Assembly (NCBI GenBank): GCA_947642555.1
Contig: CANRSX010000020.1
Coordinates: forward strand, 16,048-80,047
DNA from: an uncultured Roseburia sp.
Lineage (GTDB): Bacteria; Bacillota; Clostridia; Lachnospirales; Lachnospiraceae
Length of the DNA stretch: 64,000 nt
Direction of reading: 5' to 3'
Shown: one piece after another, positions 49,256-56,990 of the stretch
Position numbering within the stretch: position 1 is the stretch's first letter
How the letters are laid out: the number at the start of each line of letters is the position of its first letter
Program-made: the position numbers and the translations under genes
Notes under the pieces: model-generated
Databases searched by the model: none
The model's input: only the letters and a program-made list of their open reading frames with translations
What the model was told of the DNA's origin: nothing

Positions 49256-50203
49256 ATGGTGACAGGTTTGAAGAAGAATAAGAAAAAAGAAAAACTGACC
49301 TGGGTGCAGTTTAAGCAGTATATCCCGCTTTATCTGATGCTGCTTCCTGCACTGATCTACTTATTTATCAATAACTATATCCCGATGACGGGGATTGTGG
49401 TCGCCTTTAAAAAGTACAGTAAGAAAAAGGGAATCTACGGCAGCGACTGGAACGGGCTGGAGAATTTCGAGTACCTGTTTAAAAATGACGCGGGTCTGAT
49501 CATCCGGAACACCCTGCTGTACAATATCGTATTTATCGTGCTCGGCATGGTGGTCGGCGTGACGCTTGCCATCCTGATCACGGATGTTTTATCGAAGCGG
49601 TTAAAGAAGCTGTATCAGAGCGCGATCATGCTTCCGTTTCTGATTTCGATCGTGATTGTCAGCTATATCGTGTTCGCCTTCTTAAGCGTGGAAAACGGTA
49701 TGATCAACAACAGTCTCTTAAAGCCTCTGGGGCTATCGCCGGTACAATGGTATGCGGAACCGAAATACTGGCCTTTTATTCTGACGTTTGTAAATATCTG
49801 GAAGGGATGCGGCTACGGAACCCTGATCTATATCGCGGGAATCGTGGGCATCGATCCCTCCTTCTATGAGGCGGCAAGGCTGGACGGCGCTACCAGATGG
49901 CAGCAGATCACAAAGATCACGATCCCATGTCTCGTCCCGTCCCTGATCACGATGACGATGTTAAGCCTCGGGCGTATCTTCGCTTCGGATTTCGGTCTGT
50001 TCTACCAGGTGCCCCAGAACTCCGGCGCGCTGTTTTCCGTGACGCAGACCATCGATACCTACGTGTACCGCGCCCTGATCTCCTCCGGCGGAATCGGACG
50101 TTCCGCGGCGGCTGGTTTTTTCCAGTCTGTGGTGGGATTTGCGCTGGTAATGGGTGCGAACGCGCTGGTGCGTAAGATCAGCCGCGAAAACGCGATGTTC
50201 TAG
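49256..50203 (+). CDS. ABC sugar transporter permease, LplB/YteP type (locus 2)
   Basis: A 315-aa permease with six predicted helices. The N-terminal signature is INNYIPMTGIVVAFKKYSKKKGIYGSDW. The EAA loop is YEAARLDGATRWQQITKITIP and the last helices end VRKISRENAMF. It closely matches the locus 1 permease over its full length. AAGGA is spaced 5 nt before ATG 49256; an in-frame TTG at 49268 corresponds to the TTG start chosen for the locus 1 copy. It serves SBP 2-4; the ATPase is not encoded nearby. Confidence 0.92.
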   Translation: MVTGLKKNKKKEKLTWVQFKQYIPLYLMLLPALIYLFINNYIPMTGIVVAFKKYSKKKGIYGSDWNGLENFEYLFKNDAGLIIRNTLLYNIVFIVLGMVVGVTLAILITDVLSKRLKKLYQSAIMLPFLISIVIVSYIVFAFLSVENGMINNSLLKPLGLSPVQWYAEPKYWPFILTFVNIWKGCGYGTLIYIAGIVGIDPSFYEAARLDGATRWQQITKITIPCLVPSLITMTMLSLGRIFASDFGLFYQVPQNSGALFSVTQTIDTYVYRALISSGGIGRSAAAGFFQSVVGFALVMGANALVRKISRENAMF

Positions 50204-50217
50204 GGAGGGAGGATACT

Positions 50218-51108
50218 ATGATACACTCAAAAGCAAATCGAAGATATCAGGTTATTATCAATATTGTTCTGCTGCTGGTGACCGTGATCATGATCGCGCC
50301 GCTGGTGCTTTTGTTTATGTCTTCCGTCTCATCGGAGGCATCACTGTTAAATAACGGATATTCCTTCTGGCCGGAGGAATTCAGTATGGCGGCCTATCAG
50401 TATATCCTGGCAAACGGACAGACGATTTTCCGGGCATACGGCGTGACGGTGGTTGTGACGGTCGTGGGAACGGTGATCAACCTGCTGCTCTGCTCCATGG
50501 CAGCCTACTCGCTGTCGATCCAGAAGCTGCCGTTCCGGAATATCATCAGCTTTTTTATCTTCTTTACCATGCTGTTCAACGGCGGTCTTGTCCCGTCTTA
50601 CCTGATGTGGACCAGCACCTTCCATATTAAAAATACGATCTGGGCGCTGATCGTGCCAAACTTTTTGTGCGGCGCGATGAACATTATCCTGATCCGTACC
50701 TACTTTATGACCAGCATCCCGGAGGCGCTCTATGAGGCGGCGAAGATCGACGGGGCCTCCTACCTGTACATATTCCGCAAGATCGCGGTGCCCATGGGCG
50801 TGCCGATCTTCGTGACCGTGGGACTGTTTTCCGGACTTGGGTATTGGAATGACTGGACCAATGGTTTATACTATATCAATGATGCGAAGCTTTACAGCAT
50901 CCAGACGCTGCTGAATAAGATGATCCAGGATATCCAGGCGCTGCAGGCCAATGCGACGGCGGCGTCAAGCGGCGCGGCAATGCAGATCCCGACCGTCAGC
51001 GTGCGTATGGCCATCGCCTTCGTGGCGCTGGCGCCGATCCTTATAATCTACCCGTTCCTGCAGAAATACTTTGCGGAAGGTATCGCGATGGGGGCTGTGA
51101 AGGGCTAA
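50218..51108 (+). CDS. ABC sugar transporter permease, LplC/YtcP type (locus 2)
   Basis: A 296-aa permease, identical in length to the locus 1 copy. It shows VTVIMIAPLVLLFMSSVSSEASLLNNGYSFWP, LYEAAKIDGASYLYIFRKIAVP (EAA loop), FSGLGYWNDWTNGLYYI, and the closing YPFLQKYFAEGIAMGAVKG. GGGAGGGAGG precedes the ATG, 14 nt after the LplB-type stop. As in locus 1 the gene is followed within a few nucleotides by an inverted repeat (51112-51132). Confidence 0.94.
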   Translation: MIHSKANRRYQVIINIVLLLVTVIMIAPLVLLFMSSVSSEASLLNNGYSFWPEEFSMAAYQYILANGQTIFRAYGVTVVVTVVGTVINLLLCSMAAYSLSIQKLPFRNIISFFIFFTMLFNGGLVPSYLMWTSTFHIKNTIWALIVPNFLCGAMNIILIRTYFMTSIPEALYEAAKIDGASYLYIFRKIAVPMGVPIFVTVGLFSGLGYWNDWTNGLYYINDAKLYSIQTLLNKMIQDIQALQANATAASSGAAMQIPTVSVRMAIAFVALAPILIIYPFLQKYFAEGIAMGAVKG

Positions 51109-51111
51109 ACG

Positions 51112-51132
51112 GTATGGGGTATCATCCCATAC
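51112..51132 (+). repeat. Inverted repeat after the locus 2 permease
   Basis: GTATGGG and CCCATAC with a 7-nt loop, placed as in locus 1 between the LplC-type permease and the esterase. No U-run. Confidence 0.5.
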
Positions 51133-51178
51133 ATGAGCGGAGCGCTAAGACGGCGTTCTCAGGAAGGAGAAAAAGAAT

Positions 51179-51967
51179 ATGGCAGTTTTTCAGTGTAATG
51201 TAATCTCGTATGTACTGACAAGAACGGTGGACATCACCGTGATCATCCCGAGCACCACGATCCCGGAGTCCATGGCGACCATGATGGGAAATACGGACGC
51301 CCCGGCGCCGAGCCATGTGGTGAAGGAAAAATATCCGGTGCTCTATCTGCTGCACGGCATGGGAAATAATCATGCGCAGTGGCGCGGATATACAAATGTA
51401 GAGCTGTTTGCGGAGGAGCGCAACATCGCGGTGGTCATGATTTCCGGGGAAAACAAATTTTACCGGGATGCGCCGGACGGAGACAAATTCTTTGATTTTG
51501 TCGCAAAGGAAGTGCCGGAGTTTGTGACGAATTACTTCCCGATCTCCGACGCGCCGGAGCACAGCTATATCGCGGGGCTCTCCATGGGCGGCTACGGCGC
51601 GCTGCTGCACGGATTTTCCCACCCGGAGCGCTTCGCGGCCATCGGATCCTTCTCCGGCGCGGTGATGCCGGCGGAGGTAAACGGCGCGGTGAATCCGGAC
51701 ATCGACGTCACCTGCCTGGCAAAGGCGGCGCTTGACGGCGGAAAGAAGGTCCCGCCGCTCTATATCTCCTGCGGGGAGGATGATTTCCTGATCCAGCTGA
51801 ACACAGAGTTTGTCAATATGTTAAAAGAGCATCACGCGGATGTGACCTGGGTTCCGGTGCCCGGATTTATGCACGAGTGGCGATTCTGGAACCAGCAGAT
51901 CGAGGCATTCCTGGACTGGATCCCCCGGACGGACGGCTATGCGGCTCAGGGAAAGCGGCAGATCTGA
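51179..51967 (+). CDS. Esterase-D-family alpha/beta hydrolase (locus 2)
   Basis: A 262-aa serine esterase. VLYLLHGMGNNHAQWRGYTNVELFAEERNIAVVMISGENKF, nucleophile GLSMGGYG (S135), CGEDDFLIQ (acid region) and PVPGFMHEWRFWNQQ (His) form the expected triad order. It matches the locus 1 esterase at 21244 almost block for block. It lacks a signal peptide, so it should deacylate sugars after import. GGAAGGAG lies upstream of the ATG. The tandem-box promoter of the next gene begins 15 nt after its stop. Confidence 0.88.
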   Translation: MAVFQCNVISYVLTRTVDITVIIPSTTIPESMATMMGNTDAPAPSHVVKEKYPVLYLLHGMGNNHAQWRGYTNVELFAEERNIAVVMISGENKFYRDAPDGDKFFDFVAKEVPEFVTNYFPISDAPEHSYIAGLSMGGYGALLHGFSHPERFAAIGSFSGAVMPAEVNGAVNPDIDVTCLAKAALDGGKKVPPLYISCGEDDFLIQLNTEFVNMLKEHHADVTWVPVPGFMHEWRFWNQQIEAFLDWIPRTDGYAAQGKRQI

Positions 51968-51981
51968 GAAATGAGACAAAA

Positions 51982-52036
51982 GTGACATGGAAACCGGAAA
52001 AATGTGACTATGCGTGCCGGAAAAAAATGCTATAAT
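51982..52036 (+). promoter_or_regulatory. Tandem GTG-box promoter of the locus 2 carboxylesterase
   Basis: GTGACAT (51982) and GTGACTA (52004), 22 bp apart. Consensus TATAAT (52031-52036) starts exactly 27 bp after the proximal box start, as at the four SBP genes. Confidence 0.6.
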
Positions 52037-52069
52037 AAAGATATTAAAATGACGATGGAGGAAGAGAAG

Positions 52070-53632
52070 ATGGAACACACATTTTGTTACAATCCGGAGA
52101 GCGCGGTGGTGACCACCACAAAAGGTAAGGTGCGGGGATATGTCTATGACAATATTTCTATCTTTAAGGGAATCCCTTACGCGAAGGCGGAGCGTTTCCA
52201 CGCGCCGGAGCCCATGGATCCGTGGGACAATGTGCTCGAGGCGACGAGCTATGGGTTTGTCTGCCCGCTTTTAGATTCGGAGTCAAAGCCGAACGGGGAG
52301 CTGATGGTACCGCACCGCTACTGGGTGATGAATGAGAACTGCCAGAACTTAAACGTGTGGACGCCGGCCTGCGACGATACAAAGCGCCCGGTGCTGGTAT
52401 GGCTGCACGGCGGCGGCTATGAGGCGGGATCCGCGATCGAGCAGATCGCTTATGAAGGCGAGAACATGTGCCGGATCGGGCAGGTTGTCGTCGTGTCCGT
52501 CAATCACAGACTGAATATCTTAGGATACTGTGATCTTTCCGCGTTCGGGGCGGAGTACGAGAATTCCGGCAACGCGGGTACCGCGGATATCGTGGCGGCG
52601 CTGCAGTGGGTAAAGGACAATATCGCGGCCTTCGGCGGCGACCCGGCGAATGTGACGGTCTTCGGACAGTCTGGCGGCGGCGCGAAGGTGACGACGCTCT
52701 TACAGACGCCGGCAGCGGACGGCCTGTTCGCGAAGGGGATCAACATGAGCGGCGTGATCGGCCCGGTGCTCGCGGACGCGGAAGGCAGCGGCGAGGACAT
52801 GGTGCGCGCGATGATGGCGGAGCTTAAGATCGACGATGTGAAGGAGCTCGAGAAGGTTCCGTATGCAGCGTTGGCGGACGCTTACAAGAAGGTAAAACCG
52901 CAGCTGATGGCAGATGGGAAAAACGTGGGCTGCAAGCCGTTCCCGAATGCATATTATGTGGGAACGCCGGAGAAGCACGGCTTCCGCGCAGAGAGCGCAC
53001 ACATTCCGATGATGATCGGAAGCGTGTTCGGGGAATTTACCTCCTTTGCGCCGACCTCCTACCGCAGGGATCAGCTGACCGCAGAGGAAGGCGAGGCGAT
53101 GGTGAAGGAGTTCTTCGGGGAAGAGCAGGCGGCGGAGCTGTTACCGCTGTTTAAAGCCGCTTACCCGGAGCGCAATCCGGTGGACCTGCTGGTGCTTGAC
53201 TTTGTCTTCCGCTCACCGGAGAAGGACTACATTGAGAAGCGCAGCGCATTAAACGAGTGTACATACGCGTACCTGTTCAACCAGGATCTGCCGGTAGACG
53301 GCGGCCGGACGCCGTGGCACTGCTCGGATATCCCGTATTTCTTCCACAATACGGAGCTTGTGCCGGTGACGCAGGAGCCGGGAGTGACGGAGAAGCTTGA
53401 GAATCAGATCTTCCAGAGCGTGATGGCGTTTGCGCGTACCGGATGCCCGGACAACGATGCGATCCCGCACTGGCCGGCAAGCAGCGCGGATGTGGAGAAT
53501 ACGATGGTATTTGACGCGGATACGAAGCTGCGCCCTGATTTTGACAAGGAGCTGATGCCTCTGTTTACGAAGTACATGGGACCGATTTTCATGAAAAATA
53601 TGCAGCGGATGATGGGGAATGTACAGCATTAA
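52070..53632 (+). CDS. Type-B carboxylesterase (locus 2)
   Basis: A 520-aa carboxylesterase. KVRGYVYDNISIFKGIPYAKAERF is the classic N-terminal block; WLHGGGYEAGS forms the oxyanion hole, FGQSGGGAKV carries S201, and WHCSDIPYFFHN the His. Compared with the locus 1 enzyme the GIPYAKA motif is more canonical. GGAGG is 8 nt before ATG 52070; ATG 52055 is in frame but overlaps the 5' end of the transcript and has no ribosome binding site. It has its own tandem-box promoter between it and the preceding esterase. Confidence 0.92.
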   Translation: MEHTFCYNPESAVVTTTKGKVRGYVYDNISIFKGIPYAKAERFHAPEPMDPWDNVLEATSYGFVCPLLDSESKPNGELMVPHRYWVMNENCQNLNVWTPACDDTKRPVLVWLHGGGYEAGSAIEQIAYEGENMCRIGQVVVVSVNHRLNILGYCDLSAFGAEYENSGNAGTADIVAALQWVKDNIAAFGGDPANVTVFGQSGGGAKVTTLLQTPAADGLFAKGINMSGVIGPVLADAEGSGEDMVRAMMAELKIDDVKELEKVPYAALADAYKKVKPQLMADGKNVGCKPFPNAYYVGTPEKHGFRAESAHIPMMIGSVFGEFTSFAPTSYRRDQLTAEEGEAMVKEFFGEEQAAELLPLFKAAYPERNPVDLLVLDFVFRSPEKDYIEKRSALNECTYAYLFNQDLPVDGGRTPWHCSDIPYFFHNTELVPVTQEPGVTEKLENQIFQSVMAFARTGCPDNDAIPHWPASSADVENTMVFDADTKLRPDFDKELMPLFTKYMGPIFMKNMQRMMGNVQH

Positions 53633-53645
53633 GAGCTGATATTTC

Positions 53646-53674
53646 TTGACGGAACGCTGTGGATACAGTAGGAT
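53646..53674 (+). promoter_or_regulatory. Sigma-A-like promoter of the locus 2 GH3
   Basis: TTGACG (53646-53651), 17-nt spacer, TAGGAT (53669-53674). It is not of the tandem-box type. Confidence 0.6.
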
Positions 53675-53688
53675 AGAAGTACGGGAAG

Positions 53689-53722
53689 ATTCCCTGTTCC
53701 GGCCTGGTCCGGGACAGGGAAT
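53689..53722 (+). promoter_or_regulatory. Hairpin in the GH3 leader (possible attenuator or terminator)
   Basis: ATTCCCTGTTCCGG and CCGGGACAGGGAAT arms with a 6-nt loop (one internal mismatch), followed by TTATCAT. It lies downstream of the predicted start of transcription and 29 nt before the GH3 ATG. It may instead terminate transcripts from the carboxylesterase gene. Confidence 0.5.
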
Positions 53723-53750
53723 TTATCATAAGGAAAGAAGGAGGAACGGT

Positions 53751-55472
53751 ATGGAGTTACGTGTCGATCTGAAGGCAAAGCCATTTTATCTGAATGACGA
53801 ACAGATTGGCTGGGTGAAGGAAACGATTGAGGGAATGACGTTCGACGAGAAGATCGGACAGCTGTTTTTGTTTATGTCAATGGGTACGGAGCCGGCGTCC
53901 GTCCGCATTGACGCGATGGAGAAGATCGGGCTGCGTCCGTGCGGGCTGCTGCTGCGCGGCGCATCCTCGAAGAATATCCGGGAAAAGATTGCGGATTTTC
54001 AGAATTTTTATCCGATTCCGCTGTTTATCGCAGGTGATCTGGAGCGCGGCGCGTCGAATATGATCGAGGACGGCACGGCCTGCGGCCATGAGCTCGAGAT
54101 CAGCGCGACGAATGACCCGGAGCTGGCCTATCAGGAGGGGCTCTGCTGTGCGAAGGAGTGTGCTGCGGTCGGAACGAACTGGAATTTCGGCCCGGTGATC
54201 GATATCGATTATAATCCGTATAATCCGGTCACAAATGTGCGTACCTTTGGTTCCAATCCGGAGCATGTCCTGACATTTGCACGCCGGGCGGCACAGGGGA
54301 TGCGGGACGGCGGTCTGATTCCGTGCATCAAGCACTGGCCGGGTGACGGTGTGGACGGGCGCGACCAGCATTTCCTTTCCTCCGTGAACAGCTTAAGCGT
54401 GGAGGAGTGGGATAAGACCTACGGTATGGTATATCAGGGCATGATCGACGACGGCATCGAGACGGTCATGACGGCGCATATCATGCAGCCGGCCTACACC
54501 AGGTATTTCAGCCCGGATGTAAAGGATGAGGACATTCTGCCGGCGTCCTTAAGCGTGGAGCTCAATCAGAAGCTTCTGCGGGAAAAGATGGGCTTTAACG
54601 GGCTGATCATCACGGATGCGACGAGCATGGTCGGTTTTACCGAGGTGCTGCCGAGAAGACTGGCGGTTCCGATGTCGATCGCGAACGGCGCTGATATTTT
54701 CCTGTTCACGCGCGATATGGAGGAAGATTTTACATACATGAAGAAGGGCGTCGAGGACGGCATTCTTACGATGGAGCGCGTGGACGAGGCGCTCACCAGG
54801 ATCCTGGGATTAAAAGCAAAGATGAACCTCCATGCAAAGAAGGCGGACGGCACGCTGGTACCGCCGGAGAGCGCGCTGGAGATCTTTGAGAAAAAAGAAG
54901 GCCAGAAGCTCGCGAAGGAGATCGCGGACAAGGGGATCACGCTGGTGAAGGATACCCAGAACCTGCTGCCGCTCTCCGTGGAGAAGCATAAGCATATCTT
55001 TATGGTTCCGATCGGGGATACGCCGAATTACCACAATGCGCGCGGCGGATTTGCGGAATATTTTAAGAAGAAGATGGAAGAAAAGGGCTTTGTCGTGACC
55101 TGCTATGACGGCAGCGATGAGATGAAGCAGGAGATCGGCAAGAGTAAGATCAGCGAGTTTACACAGAAATACGACGCGCTGCTGTACTTCTGCAATGTCT
55201 CGACGAGCGGGTCGGACAGCGCGGCGCGGATCACCTGGCCGGGACTTCGCGTCACGATGCCGAATCTGATACGCGAGCTGCCGACGCTGATGGTGTCGAT
55301 CGACAATCCGTACCATCTGATCGATGCGCCGAGGATCGCGACCTACATCAACGCGTACACCTCGGAGGAGATCGTCGTCGATACGCTGGTCGAAAAGCTG
55401 GTCGGAGAGAGCGAATTTAAGGGGGTATCTCCGATCAACGCGTTTGCCGGGATCTATAACGCAGATAAATAA
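53751..55472 (+). CDS. Glycoside hydrolase family 3, NagZ-like (locus 2)
   Basis: A 573-aa cytoplasmic GH3 enzyme paralogous to the one at 11953; both begin with a KAKPFYLND-like segment. It has GMTFDEKIGQLF, KHWPGDGVDGRDQH (general acid/base Asp-His pair) and ITDATSM with nucleophile D289. A C-terminal alpha/beta domain of about 200 residues follows. The D-x-H pair places it with beta-N-acetylglucosaminidase-type GH3s, though its locus suggests catabolism of an imported oligosaccharide. AAGGAGG lies 6 nt before ATG 53751; the frame extends upstream through the promoter and is not coding there. Confidence 0.9.
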   Translation: MELRVDLKAKPFYLNDEQIGWVKETIEGMTFDEKIGQLFLFMSMGTEPASVRIDAMEKIGLRPCGLLLRGASSKNIREKIADFQNFYPIPLFIAGDLERGASNMIEDGTACGHELEISATNDPELAYQEGLCCAKECAAVGTNWNFGPVIDIDYNPYNPVTNVRTFGSNPEHVLTFARRAAQGMRDGGLIPCIKHWPGDGVDGRDQHFLSSVNSLSVEEWDKTYGMVYQGMIDDGIETVMTAHIMQPAYTRYFSPDVKDEDILPASLSVELNQKLLREKMGFNGLIITDATSMVGFTEVLPRRLAVPMSIANGADIFLFTRDMEEDFTYMKKGVEDGILTMERVDEALTRILGLKAKMNLHAKKADGTLVPPESALEIFEKKEGQKLAKEIADKGITLVKDTQNLLPLSVEKHKHIFMVPIGDTPNYHNARGGFAEYFKKKMEEKGFVVTCYDGSDEMKQEIGKSKISEFTQKYDALLYFCNVSTSGSDSAARITWPGLRVTMPNLIRELPTLMVSIDNPYHLIDAPRIATYINAYTSEEIVVDTLVEKLVGESEFKGVSPINAFAGIYNADK

Positions 55473-55535
55473 GAGAAAAAGGGGCTGTCTTTTCTCATTT
55501 TTATGGATTATTTTAGGAAATCGTGAAAAACCTGT

Positions 55536-55563
55536 TTGACATTCTTTGTCGACATGTTATAAT
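55536..55563 (+). promoter_or_regulatory. kdgK promoter
   Basis: TTGACA (55536-55541), 16-nt spacer, TATAAT (55558-55563): consensus hexamers with the same spacing as the KDPG aldolase promoter. Confidence 0.85.
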
Positions 55564-55576
55564 AATGCTGTAAAAA

Positions 55577-55591
55577 TGAAACGCGGTTTTA
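55577..55591. promoter_or_regulatory. Candidate KDG-regulon operator at kdgK
   Basis: TGAAAC-GCG-GTTTTA, 6-bp arms with one mismatch, starting about 7 nt after the predicted transcription start. It shares GAAACNNNGTTTT with the aldolase operator. Confidence 0.55.
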
Positions 55592-55629
55592 TATTATGAA
55601 ACTCAAGTTCAAGGAGGAGGAATCAGACA

Positions 55630-56655
55630 ATGGGAAAGAAAGTTGTTACATTTGGTGAGATCATGCTTCGTCTTGCGCCGGAGGGATATTACCGGTTTGT
55701 GCAGGCGACGAGCTACGGCGCGACCTACGGCGGCGGCGAGGCGAATGTCGCGGTGTCGCTGGCGAATTACGGGCTGGATGTGAGCTTTGTGACGAAGCTG
55801 CCGAAGCATGAGATCGGGCAGGCAGGTGTGAATGCACTGCGTCAGTACGGGGTGGATACATCCGATATCGTGCGCGGCGGAGACCGGGTCGGTATCTATT
55901 TCCTGGAGAAGGGCGCGAGCCAGAGACCGTCGAAGGTGGTTTATGACCGTGCGGGCTCCTCGATCGCGACGGCGACGACAGAGGATTTCGACTGGAATAA
56001 GATTTTTGAGGGCGCGGACTGGTTCCACTTTACCGGGATCACGCCGGCGCTCGGCGATAATGTGGCTGCCATCTGCTTAGAGGCATGCAAGGCTGCAAAG
56101 GAGAGAAACATCACGGTCAGCTGCGACTTAAATTACCGCAACAAGCTGTGGTCAAAGGAGAAGGCCGGACAGGTGATGGGTGAGCTCTGCAAATACGTGG
56201 ATGTGTGCATCTCCAACGAGGAGGATGCGAACGACGTCTTCGGTATCAAATCCGAGGGTACCGAGGTGACGGCAGGCGAGCTGAACAAGGAAGGCTACAG
56301 GGAGGTTGCACAGAAGCTGACCGACCGCTTTGGCTTTAAGCGCGTTGCGATCACGCTGCGGACCTCGATTTCCGCAAATGACAACCGCTGGGCGGCGATG
56401 CTGTATCAGGACGGCGAGAGCTATTTCTCCAAGGAGTATCTGATGCATATCGTGGACCGCGTCGGCGGCGGCGATTCCTTTGGCGGCGGCCTGATCTATG
56501 CCTGCTTAAATGACTATGATCCGCAGGCGACCATCGAGTTCGCGGTGGCGGCAAGCTGTCTGAAGCATTCGATCGAGGGCGATTTCAATATGGTCGGCGT
56601 CGACGAGGTGAAGAAGCTGGCCGGCGGAGACGCATCCGGACGCGTGCAGAGATAG
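55630..56655 (+). CDS. kdgK: 2-Dehydro-3-deoxygluconokinase (PfkB family)
   Basis: A 341-aa ribokinase-fold sugar kinase that phosphorylates KDG to KDPG, the step between UxuA and the KDPG aldolase. It shows the N-terminal GEIMLRLAPEG typical of KDG kinases, the first PfkB signature region GGGEANVAVSLANYG, SCDLNYRNKLW, and DRVGGGDSFGGGLIYA with the catalytic base D282. The substrate call rests on similarity to clostridial KdgK proteins and on its co-regulation site. AAGGAGGAGG lies about 11 nt before the ATG. It is monocistronic between its promoter and the terminator at 56742. Confidence 0.9.
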   Translation: MGKKVVTFGEIMLRLAPEGYYRFVQATSYGATYGGGEANVAVSLANYGLDVSFVTKLPKHEIGQAGVNALRQYGVDTSDIVRGGDRVGIYFLEKGASQRPSKVVYDRAGSSIATATTEDFDWNKIFEGADWFHFTGITPALGDNVAAICLEACKAAKERNITVSCDLNYRNKLWSKEKAGQVMGELCKYVDVCISNEEDANDVFGIKSEGTEVTAGELNKEGYREVAQKLTDRFGFKRVAITLRTSISANDNRWAAMLYQDGESYFSKEYLMHIVDRVGGGDSFGGGLIYACLNDYDPQATIEFAVAASCLKHSIEGDFNMVGVDEVKKLAGGDASGRVQR

Positions 56656-56741
56656 GGATACATAGCGGATTCTCCGGCGGATCTGATCGGGCACGGCGGA
56701 ATCTGAGACGGAGAACAGGGAGACAGACGAATGAGAGAAGA

Positions 56742-56775
56742 GGGCGCTGTGATCTTAGGATTACAGCGTCCTTTT
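56742..56775 (+). terminator. Terminator after kdgK
   Basis: GGGCGCTGTGATC and GATTACAGCGTCC pair with two G-T wobbles around loop TTAG, followed by TTTT. The rest of the 335-bp gap up to carD is AT-rich and holds three ACAAAA(AA)T(C/G)AT repeats (56816, 56850, 56881). Confidence 0.75.
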
Positions 56776-56990
56776 GGATATACCGGAGCATACAGCGGTC
56801 ATATTGTAATAATATACAAAAAATCATTCCGTATACTGTGATAATTTTTACAAAAAATGATTAAGTTGCAAAATTTACGGACAAAATGATAAAAAACGTG
56901 GTAAAATAATAATAAGTGTTGACATCCTGCGGAAATGTCTATCAGTTACAGGTTGACTGGATCATCAGTAAGGAAAGGAGAGTCGGAAGT

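Noticed and set aside
55577..55591. Possible CcpA (cre) site in the kdgK leader
   Set aside because: The invariant CG pair and flanking bases of cre do not align with TGAAACGCGGTTTTA. A pathway-specific operator fits better because the core is shared with the aldolase gene.
56919..56947. TTGACA at 56919 as the carD promoter
   Set aside because: No acceptable -10 lies 16-18 nt downstream. The carD promoter remains unassigned.
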